NCBI GenBank assembly: GCA_031265495.1
Contig: JAISCP010000151.1
Span: 1-35,700 of the forward strand
Source of the DNA: Heliobacteriaceae bacterium
Lineage (GTDB): Bacteria > Cyanobacteriota > Vampirovibrionia > Gastranaerophilales > Gastranaerophilaceae
DNA: 35,700 bases
Direction: 5' to 3'
Position numbers and translations under genes: made by a program. Numbering within the stretch: the stretch's first letter is position 1; the number at the start of each line of letters is the position of its first letter. Under the pieces are notes generated by a model. It had not been told where the DNA came from and did no database searches. It saw only the letters and a program-made list of their open reading frames with translations. Below, piece after piece: positions 20,431-28,034 of this stretch.

Positions 20431-20649
20431 ATGGGGAAATCGAAAAAAAGAATAATCCATTCGGGTAAAAACGACCAATTTATACGCCTTAGCCGCGAAG
20501 AAGCGGTTAAGACCGTTGTGGAATTCCTTAAAGCCGGTAATAAAGAAGTGTACGGCTTGATTACGCTTTTCGGGCTTACGGCTGAAGAAGTTCTTGAGGC
20601 AGGCGCGGATTATGAGACTGTGGCAGGTATCAGGAGTATATTTAAGTGA
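20431..20649 (+). CDS. 72-residue protein of unknown function
   Basis: A small soluble, mostly helical protein, not recognised. The N-terminus is basic (MGKSKKRIIHSGKN) and the rest is predicted amphipathic helices with acidic patches (TAEEVLEAGADYETVAGIRS). The layout basic start plus two helices could suit a nucleic-acid-binding or adaptor role, but no motif supports this. The start is fixed by the repeated ACTTGAAAGGG site 13 bases upstream, and the stop overlaps the GTG start of the prenyltransferase (GTGA), so the two are translationally coupled. The elaborate duplicated leader upstream suggests that this pair is regulated at translation. Confidence 0.65.
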   Translation: MGKSKKRIIHSGKNDQFIRLSREEAVKTVVEFLKAGNKEVYGLITLFGLTAEEVLEAGADYETVAGIRSIFK

Positions 20650-21524
20650 GAATTTTATTTTGGCTCAGATGTGCAAGAGTTTATTCACTGCCTGTAACCG
20701 TAATGTCATGGGCAGCGGCGTTTGTGTGGGGCTTGAAATCCGGCGGGAATGCTTTTGCGGGTATTCTGGCTTTGTTCGGAATATCTTCGGCTCACCTTGC
20801 CGCAAACTTACTTGATGATTATATGGATTATAAAATTCTTTCTAAAGATGAAAAGTATATGCTGTCCGCGCAAACTTGCAAGTGTGAGTATTTGAAAAAC
20901 GGTTCTGTTCAGCCGCAGATGATGTTGAAAGTTATTGCGCTGTTTTGTGCATTTGCGGCGTTGATTGGGGGAATTTTGACTTTAATATCAGGCCGGGAGG
21001 TTGTGCTTCTTGCGCTTGCGGGCGCTCTGATTGTTTTGGGTTATCAGAAGCTGTCGCTTCGGGGACTGGGAGAGTTCGCGGTATTTATTGCATACGGGCC
21101 GCTGCTTTTTGAGGGAGTTTACTATGTGATGACAGGCGGATTTTCGGTTGATGTGTTCATACTTTCGTTAAGCATGGCGATGATTACGGAAGGGTTAATT
21201 TATACTCACATGCTGCTTGATTACGAAGGTGATTTGGTTCTGCATAAAAAAACTCTTTGCTGCCGTCTTGGCGGGCGTGAAAAAGCGCTCAGACTTTTGT
21301 ATGCTTTCTACGCGTCAGGCTATTTGTTTGCGGCGCTTTTTGCAATAAAAATACAGAATTATTATATTTTTGCGGTTTTTTTAACCCTTCTGCCTGCCGT
21401 AAAGTTATGTTTAGAGATGAAAGCTCCGAATACCAAAGAAAATTTTTACCCGCGTTTTATTCAGGCGCGGAACATTATTACGTATTTTGCCTTGATACTT
21501 GTGCTGGTGTTAGCGGTTAGGTGA
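20646..21524 (+). CDS. UbiA-family prenyltransferase (MenA-like)
   Basis: Integral membrane enzyme that transfers a polyprenyl chain to an acceptor ring. The 292 residues have about eight to nine membrane helices and both aspartate motifs: NLLDDYMD at 54-61 and LDYEGD at 191-196, the latter followed by KKTLCCRLG, which resembles the KxTLAxRLG of MenA (1,4-dihydroxy-2-naphthoate prenyltransferase). The start is GTG overlapping the preceding stop by four bases. No other quinone genes are nearby, so the acceptor (naphthoquinone or another) is unproven. The cysteine pair in the second motif region is unusual. Confidence 0.85.
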   Translation: MRILFWLRCARVYSLPVTVMSWAAAFVWGLKSGGNAFAGILALFGISSAHLAANLLDDYMDYKILSKDEKYMLSAQTCKCEYLKNGSVQPQMMLKVIALFCAFAALIGGILTLISGREVVLLALAGALIVLGYQKLSLRGLGEFAVFIAYGPLLFEGVYYVMTGGFSVDVFILSLSMAMITEGLIYTHMLLDYEGDLVLHKKTLCCRLGGREKALRLLYAFYASGYLFAALFAIKIQNYYIFAVFLTLLPAVKLCLEMKAPNTKENFYPRFIQARNIITYFALILVLVLAVR

Positions 21525-21529
21525 TCAAG

Positions 21530-21945
21530 AGGTATAGATGATTAAGAAGTATAGAGGGCTGGAGGGATAGCTAAAATTGGTTGAATAGTTGAAAGGTTGA
21601 AAGGTTTAATTCCTTCTCTCTCTGGGAGAAGGTGGCGCGTAGCGCCGGATGAGGGTTTTATTGAAATTAGTTAATAGTAAACAGGAAAGAGGGAACAGCA
21701 AAGAATTGTCACAGCCCGCCTTAACCTTCCTGTCATGCTGAAATAAATTCAGGATGACGCGGAAGTTATGGTGTTATTTGTCTGTGCAGATGCTGAAATA
21801 AATTCAGCATGACAAGATGAGGGCGGGACAACGCGACAAGCCGGTAAATTCAACGTTTTTGACTGGATTGCTTCGTCGCTTGCCGTGCAAGCTCCTCGCA
21901 ATGACGTTGATTAAACCTTTCAACCATTCAACCCTTTAACCCTTC
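21530..21945. repeat. Repeat mosaic downstream of the prenyltransferase gene
   Basis: GAGGGCTGGAGGGATAGC and TTGAATAGTTGAAAGG units (about 21557-21608), a CCTTCTC/GGGAGAAGG hairpin with GGCGCGTAGCGCC palindrome and GGATGAGGGTTTTATTG (21609-21662), then GTCATGCTGAAATAAATTC palindromes (21731-21822), a GGATTGCTTCGTCGCTTG palindrome to GCAATGACG (21838-21905), and a TTCAACC octamer array (21918-21945). No gene seen in 21525-21975. Confidence 0.7.
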
Positions 21946-21975
21946 AACTCTCTTTCTTAGTCATCTATTAACTAA

Positions 21976-22611
21976 CTACAATTTATACGGATAATCATCT
22001 TTAAACTCCCAGTTGTCAAGCATAATCAACGTAACACAAACGGTCGCGTTTATTTTACAATTTGCCACTTGGGTCTCTCTGTTGGATTGCGCCGTTTGCC
22101 CATATCCGCAGAATGGGAATTTCTGAAATTGCTGCCCGCAACCCATAACAATTGCTTCTTGCGGGCATAAAAGGAAAACAAATCTGTCTTTTGCATGTTG
22201 ATTTGGTTTCCTGTCCCCGTTTATATCGTAATGTATATCTAAACAAGCACCTTGTGACATTGTAAAATTGCTTCCGTCGTTAAGATAAATAGCAAAAGCA
22301 TCACCAGAAATAGTAACGTCGTTGGCTGTCTTCAAATTGTTAAAATAAGGAAGAATATATTTTCGGGCAAAGACTTCTGTTTCAGCCTTATTTCTAAAAC
22401 CCGGAAATACCCATTCGGCAACTTCGCCGTTGTCAATTTCGGATAATGTTATAGCCTGCGACATTGAGCTGTAAAACTTTTTCAACCGTGCGGACGCTTC
22501 TTTCTTTTTGTAATTCTGAACAAGGCTTGGCATAGTCATTGCCGCAACTATTCCGATAACCCCGAGTGTTATTAACACCTCTGCAAGCGTAAAACCGGTT
22601 CTTCTTTTCAT
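21976..22611 (-). CDS. Type IV pilin-like / pseudopilin protein
   Basis: Prepilin-type protein exported by a type II secretion/type IV pilus system. After a short basic leader (MKRRTG) the processing site G/FTLAE and the hydrophobic helix FTLAEVLITLGVIGIVAAMTM are intact, with Glu5 of the mature chain present. The 211-residue length and a globular domain with several cysteines (ACLDIH, LLCPQE, MGCGQQ, FCGYG, NCKIN, VCVTL) suggest a disulfide-stabilised minor pilin. The start at 22611 is chosen because GAGGAAG lies about seven bases before it; ATGs further upstream lack this spacing. It is divergent from the XRE regulator gene, which may regulate it, but no pilus genes are next to it. Confidence 0.85.
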   Translation of the reverse strand: MKRRTGFTLAEVLITLGVIGIVAAMTMPSLVQNYKKKEASARLKKFYSSMSQAITLSEIDNGEVAEWVFPGFRNKAETEVFARKYILPYFNNLKTANDVTISGDAFAIYLNDGSNFTMSQGACLDIHYDINGDRKPNQHAKDRFVFLLCPQEAIVMGCGQQFQKFPFCGYGQTAQSNRETQVANCKINATVCVTLIMLDNWEFKDDYPYKL

Positions 22612-22667
22612 GGACATCTTCCTCTTTATGTGATATATACCGCACATTTTGCTTTAACCATATCATA

Positions 22668-22679
22668 TACAATTTAATA
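22668..22679 (+). promoter_or_regulatory. Leaderless-type -10 box of the XRE regulator
   Basis: TACAAT at 22668-22673 precedes the ATG (22680) by six bases with no ribosome site between. The -35 region is not conspicuous. Confidence 0.55.
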
Positions 22680-22910
22680 ATGCAAGAGTTTGAAGATAAT
22701 TCTGAAATCGCAGGCAGGATTGCTGAGAATATAAAAAAACTGAGAAAAGAAAAAGGTTACTCTCAGGTGTATTTAGCTGATTTGATAGTGCGCTCGCGCG
22801 AGCATATCAGCCGGCTTGAAACAGGCAGGGAAACAATAGGTTTATATACATTTATCCGTCTTGCGGAAGTTTTCGGGGTTTCGCTTGATGAGCTTGCGGG
22901 GATTAAATAG
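22680..22910 (+). CDS. XRE-family helix-turn-helix regulator
   Basis: A 76-residue DNA-binding protein consisting essentially of one HTH_3/Cro-type domain: IAENIKKLRKEKGYSQVYLADLIVRSREHISRLETGRETIGLYTFIRLAEVFGVSLDELAG spans about residues 15-74, with the recognition helix near 41-52. There is no sensor domain. It is 30 bases upstream of lysA on the same strand and divergent from the pseudopilin gene, so either may be a target, or it may repress itself. The mRNA is predicted to be leaderless. Confidence 0.88.
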   Translation: MQEFEDNSEIAGRIAENIKKLRKEKGYSQVYLADLIVRSREHISRLETGRETIGLYTFIRLAEVFGVSLDELAGIK

Positions 22911-22940
22911 TTTGTGCTATCATAGTTTCAGGAGGAAAAC

Positions 22941-24275
22941 ATGTACAGCACAAATCAATTCTTGAAACCGGTAACTACAAAAATTAATGACAACGGAAAT
23001 CTTGAGATTGGCGGCTGTGATTTGGTTGAATTAGCTGAAAAATACGGTACTCCGCTTTATGTTGTTGACGAACAGACGCTCAGAAATATCTGCCATGACT
23101 ATAAAAAAGCGTTTTCAGCTTATCCTAAAGTTAATATGATGTATGCTTCCAAAGCGTTATGTACCTGTGCGGTGTCGGCAATCCTAAATCAGGAAGGCTT
23201 CGGATTTGACGTTGTTTCCGGCGGTGAAATTTATACGGTTTACAAATCCGGCGCTGATATGTCGAAAGTTTTGTTCAACGGAAACAATAAATCTTATGAT
23301 GAACTTGAACTTGCACTGGATTTAGGCATCGGCAGGGTTTCGGCCGATAATTTTTTTGAACTTTCCCTGTTAAATGAAATTGCAAAAAGCCGGAACAAAA
23401 CAGTTGATATTTTATTGCGTATTACTCCCGGAATTGAGTGCCATACTCATGAGTATATTCAAACCGGACATTTAGACTCAAAGTTCGGGTTTGATTTAAC
23501 CCAAATTGACGAGGCGGTTGAGTTAATCGTGAATGAGTACACGAATTTGAGGCTTCACGGGCTTCATGCGCATATTGGTTCGCAAATTTTTGAAACTTCG
23601 ATTTATGCGGATGAAATTGAGATTTTAGTGAAAGAACTTGCACGTTTACGGGAAAAATTCGGACTTGAGCCGGATGAAATTAATCTTGGCGGCGGTCCGG
23701 GAGTCAAATACACTGACGCGGACAATCCTCCTTCTGTGTATGAAATTGCGGAGGTGATTATCAGCAGTTTAAACAAAAATATTGACAAGTACGGGATTAA
23801 GCCGCCAACGCTGTACATAGAACCCGGCAGAAGCGTTATCTCGACAGCAGGCGTAACTCTATATACCATCGGAAGTTCAAAGCAGGTTCCGCACGGCAGG
23901 AAATACGCGGCGGTTGACGGCGGCATGTCCGACAATCCCCGCCCGTCCATGTATCAGGCGGAATATTTTGCCCAAGCAGCTAATAAACCTGCAGCAGAGC
24001 CTTTACAAACAGTTACAATCGCGGGAAGGTTCTGCGAGTCGGGAGATATTTTAATTAAAGACGCGGAACTTCCCGAGCTTGAAGAAGGCGATATATTGTG
24101 TGTTTTTAACACGGGCGCTTACAATTATTCTATGGCGTCAAATTATAACCGCGTTGGAAAACCGGCAATGGTACTTGTAAATTCCTCACAATCTGATATG
24201 ATAGTAAAAAGAGAAACTTTAGAGGATTTAGTTTCTCATGATGTTATTCCTGATAAGTTAAAAGGTTCGCGCTGA
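22941..24275 (+). CDS. lysA: Diaminopimelate decarboxylase
   Basis: PLP enzyme that decarboxylates meso-diaminopimelate to lysine. The 444-residue protein has the PLP lysine in YASKALC (Lys71), HIGSQ at 211-215, the glycine loop GGGPG at 250-254, EPGRS at 294-298 and the active-site CESGD at 365-369. An excellent GGAGGA site lies before the start. Its stop overlaps the cdaA start by one base (TGATG), the lysA-cdaA pairing also found in Cyanobacteria. Confidence 0.96.
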   Translation: MYSTNQFLKPVTTKINDNGNLEIGGCDLVELAEKYGTPLYVVDEQTLRNICHDYKKAFSAYPKVNMMYASKALCTCAVSAILNQEGFGFDVVSGGEIYTVYKSGADMSKVLFNGNNKSYDELELALDLGIGRVSADNFFELSLLNEIAKSRNKTVDILLRITPGIECHTHEYIQTGHLDSKFGFDLTQIDEAVELIVNEYTNLRLHGLHAHIGSQIFETSIYADEIEILVKELARLREKFGLEPDEINLGGGPGVKYTDADNPPSVYEIAEVIISSLNKNIDKYGIKPPTLYIEPGRSVISTAGVTLYTIGSSKQVPHGRKYAAVDGGMSDNPRPSMYQAEYFAQAANKPAAEPLQTVTIAGRFCESGDILIKDAELPELEEGDILCVFNTGAYNYSMASNYNRVGKPAMVLVNSSQSDMIVKRETLEDLVSHDVIPDKLKGSR

Positions 24276-25177
24276 TGGATGTTAATTTCCTTAATCAACT
24301 GAAAATGTCCGATTTATCACTTAATTTTGTAAATCTAGTAGAGATTGCGATTATCGGTGGAATGTTGCTGTTTTTTTATAAAAAGTTTATAAAAAATACC
24401 AACTCGGAAAAATTTGTGAAAGGTGTGTTCATCCTTGTATTTTTGTGGATTTTCAGCGAAATATTAATAAGATTGAATTTGAATATTCTGGGCGTATTCC
24501 TCAAAGCGATAGTAACCCTTGTGTGTTTGAGCTTAATCGTAATATTCCAGCCTGAACTCCGGCGTTTTTTGGGGTTTTTGGGGCAGGTAGACTTTTTTGC
24601 GAAAGCTTTCTCATCCGAGCCTAAAAAGGGCGAAAAAATAGATGTTATTAAGGAAATTATTGAATCCGTTAAGCATCTGTCAAAATCCCATACCGGTGCA
24701 TTGATTGTTTTTCAGGGCGATTTATCGCATACGTACTCTGATGTCGGAACTAAATTGAATGCGGATTTGTCAACAGAGTTGATTTTAACAATTTTCCACC
24801 AAAACACGCCGCTGCATGACGGCGCAGTGATTGTGAGCGGCGCTAAAGTTTTGTCAGCGGGGGTTCTGCTTCCCCTGACCGAAGACCCCAAGCTTAGCTG
24901 GAAATACGGCACCCGCCACCGCGCGGCTATCGGAATGTCTGAAGTAAGCGATGCCGCCTGTCTTGTTATTTCCGAAGAAACAGGCGATGTTTCCATTGCT
25001 ATGGACGGAATTTTGAAAAAATATGAGGACTTGATTACCCTTAAAACAGATTTGGAAAAAATTCTCGGCTGCAAGGCTTGCGAAAATGAAGAAAAAAAAT
25101 CCGTTATCGCTAATCTTGCCGCGATTAATAAAAATGATTTAATTAATGACGACAAAACAGAGTCTAATAAGGTATGA
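24275..25177 (+). CDS. cdaA: Diadenylate cyclase CdaA (c-di-AMP synthase)
   Basis: Membrane-bound enzyme that condenses two ATP into cyclic di-AMP, a signal for osmolyte, potassium and envelope homeostasis. Three membrane segments at about 20-37, 48-66 and 70-92 precede the DAC domain (about 115-255) with the catalytic motifs DGA at 172-174 (LHDGAVIV) and RHR at 204-206 (GTRHRAAIG), and SEE at 223-225. The 300-residue length slightly exceeds the family average owing to an asparagine/lysine-rich tail. No CdaR (YbbR-domain) regulator follows; yitT does. Confidence 0.95.
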   Translation: MDVNFLNQLKMSDLSLNFVNLVEIAIIGGMLLFFYKKFIKNTNSEKFVKGVFILVFLWIFSEILIRLNLNILGVFLKAIVTLVCLSLIVIFQPELRRFLGFLGQVDFFAKAFSSEPKKGEKIDVIKEIIESVKHLSKSHTGALIVFQGDLSHTYSDVGTKLNADLSTELILTIFHQNTPLHDGAVIVSGAKVLSAGVLLPLTEDPKLSWKYGTRHRAAIGMSEVSDAACLVISEETGDVSIAMDGILKKYEDLITLKTDLEKILGCKACENEEKKSVIANLAAINKNDLINDDKTESNKV

Positions 25178-25179
25178 AA

Positions 25180-26043
25180 ATGAAGAAAACATTAAAATTA
25201 ACAAAAAAAGAAAAGTTTTTATTTTTCCTTAATAAAATCTTCTTTTTAACGCTGGGCGCTTTAATTGCGGCGTTTGCGGTTGAATGTTTCCTTTTTCCGA
25301 ATAATGTTATTGACGGCGGAATTATCGGGATTTCCATGATTATCAGCTACCTGTCTAAATGGAACTTAGGCGTTCTTGTTGTACTTTTGAATATGCCGTT
25401 TATATTTCTGGCGTTCAACAAGATAGGGAAAAGATTTGTTCTTCAAACATTCTACGCGCTGGTAATGCTTGCTGTTTTCATCAATTTGTTTGCGCATTAC
25501 ACATTTACCGATGATGTAATTTTGGCGGCTGTGTTCGGGGGGATAGTTCTGGGCATAGGCGTCGGCTTAATTCTGCGTAACGAAGGCTCGCTCGACGGTA
25601 CGGAGATTATGTCGTTAATCCTGTCAAAGAAATTCGGATTTTCAGTGGGCGAAATTATTATGGCGTTTAATCTGTTCATTTATACCGGCGCAGGATTTGT
25701 GTTCGGCTGGAACAAGGCTATGTATTCGATTTTGACTTATTTTATCGCATACAAAGTTATTGATATTGTGCTGGAAGGTTTGAACAGTTCAAAATCAGTA
25801 AATATAATAAGTGACTGCTCAAAAGAAATCGGTCAGTCTCTGCTTGAAAGACTTGAAGTCGGCGTAACTTATACCAAAGGCAAAGGCGCTTACTCGGGCG
25901 CGGATAAAACTATTATTACCTGCGTAATCTCAAGGCTGGAGCTGTCAAAATTAAAAGAAATCGTCAAAGAAATTGACCCGTCCGCTTTCACGACTATTGT
26001 GGAAGTCAATGAGGTTTACGGCGGCAGGATTAAGCGGGGGTAA
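25180..26043 (+). CDS. YitT-family membrane protein with DUF2179
   Basis: Membrane protein of the YitT family, function not established. About five to six helices span residues 20-190 (NNVIDGGIIGISMIISYL; the GGIVLGIGVGLILRNEGSLDGTEI block is a family signature), followed by the cytoplasmic DUF2179 domain (about 205-287). The ATG at 25180 is preferred over 25174 because the AAGG site lies seven bases before it; it follows the cdaA stop by two bases, so the genes are cotranscribed. Confidence 0.9.
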   Translation: MKKTLKLTKKEKFLFFLNKIFFLTLGALIAAFAVECFLFPNNVIDGGIIGISMIISYLSKWNLGVLVVLLNMPFIFLAFNKIGKRFVLQTFYALVMLAVFINLFAHYTFTDDVILAAVFGGIVLGIGVGLILRNEGSLDGTEIMSLILSKKFGFSVGEIIMAFNLFIYTGAGFVFGWNKAMYSILTYFIAYKVIDIVLEGLNSSKSVNIISDCSKEIGQSLLERLEVGVTYTKGKGAYSGADKTIITCVISRLELSKLKEIVKEIDPSAFTTIVEVNEVYGGRIKRG

Positions 26044-26065
26044 ACGGGCATTAATACAGCATTGT

Positions 26066-26387
26066 TGTACATGTTAAGTCATTATTAATTCCTAAATTTG
26101 TTGCGTCATTCTATCCCCGTCCAGTCATCCTGAACGACCGGATTGACCTCCGGTGTTTCAGCATCTGCACATGACAAATAGCACCATAACCGCCGCGTCA
26201 TCCTGAACTTGTTTCAGGATCTGACCAATGACAAATTACTACGAATAAATTTGCCAAAATGAAATTGGGATGAAGGTGTTATTTCACCATGTGCCAGATC
26301 CTGAAACAAGTTCAGGATGACGTGACGGGGTTCAGCATGACGTTTTTATAATTAGTGCCAACACGCCCTAATTACTTGACATGTACA
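26066..26387. repeat. 322-bp stretch bounded by inverted TGTACATGT ends
   Basis: TGTACATGTTAAGTCATTA at the left (26066) and the complement of TGTACATGTCAAGTAATTAG at the right (ending 26387) bracket a set of palindromic repeats (CTGAACGACCGGATTGACC near 26134, GTCATCCTGAACTTGTTTCAG near 26198, and its inverted partner near 26291). The same end sequence occurs at 8416-8435. No gene is visible between 26044 and 26440. Confidence 0.5.
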
Positions 26388-26400
26388 CGGGTGAACAGGT

Positions 26401-26447
26401 TTGACTATTATGGTTAAATAATGTATAATAGAGCAAACGATGGAGAG
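26401..26447 (+). promoter_or_regulatory. Promoter and ribosome site of the 115-residue protein gene
   Basis: TTGACT (26401-26406), a 17-bp spacer and TATAAT (26424-26429) form a very good promoter; GGAGAG (26442-26447) is four bases from the ATG at 26452. It begins just beyond the end of the repeat-bounded stretch. Confidence 0.75.
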
Positions 26448-26451
26448 AAAA

Positions 26452-26799
26452 ATGGCTAAAAATATTGATACAGTGCCCATAGAAGTAAGTATTCTGACTG
26501 CTGACCATGATATAAAAGGAGTGGTACATGTGTCTAAGTACACAAATACTAACCGTGAATTGACCGACCTTTTGAATGACCGTGAAAGAAGGTTTTTGGC
26601 GGTGACTAACGCTGAAATTTACCCGAAAAACTCCAATCAGCCGCCAAGAAGGTATAATTTTTTAGAAATTCACATGGATTATGTTCTTATGGTTCATCCG
26701 TGCACTCAGGCTGTGTTTAAGGAGTCGGGCAAAACGCAGGATGACGTTGCGCGGTTTAGAGATTTGAGGCTGAAGCTTAATCAAACAAAACCGTTTTAA
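26452..26799 (+). CDS. 115-residue protein of unknown function
   Basis: A soluble protein, not recognised, with a beta-rich pattern (VPIEVSILTADHDIKGVVHV, RFLAVTNAEIYP, NFLEIHMDYVLMVHPC) and a C-terminal basic helix. The layout, short strands with loops, resembles a small barrel or SH3-like fold, but this is only an impression. The start at 26452 is supported by GGAGAG; an ATG at 26440 four codons earlier lies only a few bases after the predicted transcription start. It stands alone with its own strong promoter between repeat-rich stretches, which suggests a housekeeping rather than mobile role. Confidence 0.7.
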   Translation: MAKNIDTVPIEVSILTADHDIKGVVHVSKYTNTNRELTDLLNDRERRFLAVTNAEIYPKNSNQPPRRYNFLEIHMDYVLMVHPCTQAVFKESGKTQDDVARFRDLRLKLNQTKPF

Positions 26800-27305
26800 C
26801 AGCGTTGCCGTCAGCAGCATTCAGCGGCATTAAATATAAAAACATCACACTGAGCGACCGTCACGTCATCCTGAACTTGTCTTGGATTATCGGCGTTGGC
26901 CGGACGTTACTCCGGCCTCACCTGGGGCTTTCAGCCCCGCCGAAATCCGCTGTTTCAGGATCTGGTCAATAACAAAAATATTCAACTTCTGTAAAATTTT
27001 CTTTCCCGTAGATACTGAAATTTGAGAGGATAGTGTGGCTTGCCATGTGCAGATCCTGAAACAAGTTCAGGATGACAGGATGGTTAAGGTGGGCTGTGAC
27101 AATCCTTTGCTGTTCCCTGTTTCCTATTAACTAATTTAGCTATACCTCCGGCCCTCTATACATCTAATTCCCTATTCACCTAATCACTTAGTCACCTATT
27201 CACTTAATAAACAATAAAACCCTCATCCGGCACTACGCGCCGCCTTCTCCCAGAGGGAGAAGGAATTCAACCATTCAACCTTTCAACTGTTCAACCCTTC
27301 AACCA
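26800..27305. repeat. Repeat mosaic containing element X copy 2 and octamer arrays
   Basis: No gene seen. From left to right: GTCATCCTGAACTTGT interrupted by element X (26881-26950) and resuming at TGTTTCAGGATCTGG; the inverted partner CAGATCCTGAAAC near 27052; TTTAGCTATACCTCCGGCC near 27136; octamers CTATTCAC, CTAATCAC, TTAGTCAC, CTATTCAC (27172-27203); the CAATAAAACCCTCATCCGG tail; GGCG/CGCC and CTTCTCCC/GGGAGAAG hairpins; and TTCAACNN octamers (27266-27305) running into the next gene's stop codon. Confidence 0.75.
26881..26950 (+). mobile_element. ~70-bp three-stem hairpin element X, copy 2
   Basis: Begins CTTGGATTATCGGCG and ends CGCCGAAATCCGC. Inner stems are GGCCGGA/TCCGGCC and GGGGC-TTTCA-GCCCC. 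It interrupts the palindromic repeat GTCATCCTGAACTTGTTTCAG between ACTTGT and TTTCAG, and TGT is repeated on both sides, as for an insertion with a 3-bp duplication. Confidence 0.72.
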
Positions 27306-28034
27306 TTAAACTGTTATATTATTTTCCGCTTTATACTTTTCAACAAGATTTTGGGATTTTACTATGGCAGAAGGGGTTTCGGTGTCATAAGTATTTTTTG
27401 TTTTTGCGTCAACTTCGGCAGGTTTATCATTCCGGTTCATCCAGTCTTTTACTTTGTCCGCTAAAGGAGTTGCTACAAGAGGTACTAATACACGTTTACC
27501 GATTATTGTTGAAGCTACAAGCGTCACCACTGAATCAAATACACCCAGAAGGTCTCTTCGAACGTCGTCAAAACCCTCATGGAATGCTTCTCCGGTTAAT
27601 TTTTTTGTTGTAGTCTCTTTTATTGCGGCTTTATAAGTTTTAGCTGCATCTCTTGAGAGATATTTTCCGAATAATTTATTGAGCATCCGTTTTTGAACAA
27701 CTGCATTTGATATTGTCAGCGCGGTTAATATCTGAAAAATAATCATAAGGGCGCCGTTTGTCAAATCCAGCGCAGCAACGAATTTCCGTTTGTCTTCGGG
27801 GATTTCTTTATTGTTCAAACTTTGTTTTACATACATAACGCAGCCCAAGCCGTCTTTAAGCACTATGGAGGCTAATCCCACTTTCATAACTGTATTTCCG
27901 AGATTTTTTTCGTACGGCGCCGCCATGTTCTGTTTCTGAAATCCGCCGCATAATTTGTTTTTTACAAACGGGCGTTCGCTAACCCATTTTACCGGTTTAA
28001 TAACAGCATCAGTTATTGCGTTTATCCGGCTCAT
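27306..28034 (-). CDS. Membrane protein of unknown function (module gene 3)
   Basis: A 242-residue protein, not assigned to a named family. Hydrophobic segments at about residues 47-69 (TVMKVGLASIVLKDGLGCVMYV region), 89-109 and 161-190 suggest three spans; the stretch KEIPEDKRKFVAALDLTNGALM between the first two looks conserved-type. The C-terminal 40 residues are polar. The start at 28034 is preferred because GAGGTG sits five to six bases before it; it overlaps the stop of the preceding gene by four bases (ATGA), so the two proteins are translationally coupled. Its last two codons and stop are read from an octamer repeat array. Confidence 0.7.
   Translation of the reverse strand: MSRINAITDAVIKPVKWVSERPFVKNKLCGGFQKQNMAAPYEKNLGNTVMKVGLASIVLKDGLGCVMYVKQSLNNKEIPEDKRKFVAALDLTNGALMIIFQILTALTISNAVVQKRMLNKLFGKYLSRDAAKTYKAAIKETTTKKLTGEAFHEGFDDVRRDLLGVFDSVVTLVASTIIGKRVLVPLVATPLADKVKDWMNRNDKPAEVDAKTKNTYDTETPSAIVKSQNLVEKYKAENNITV

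Noticed and set aside
27266-27313. Octamer array as a CRISPR array
   Set aside because: Units are 8 bases without spacers and there are no cas genes; it is a simple tandem repeat.
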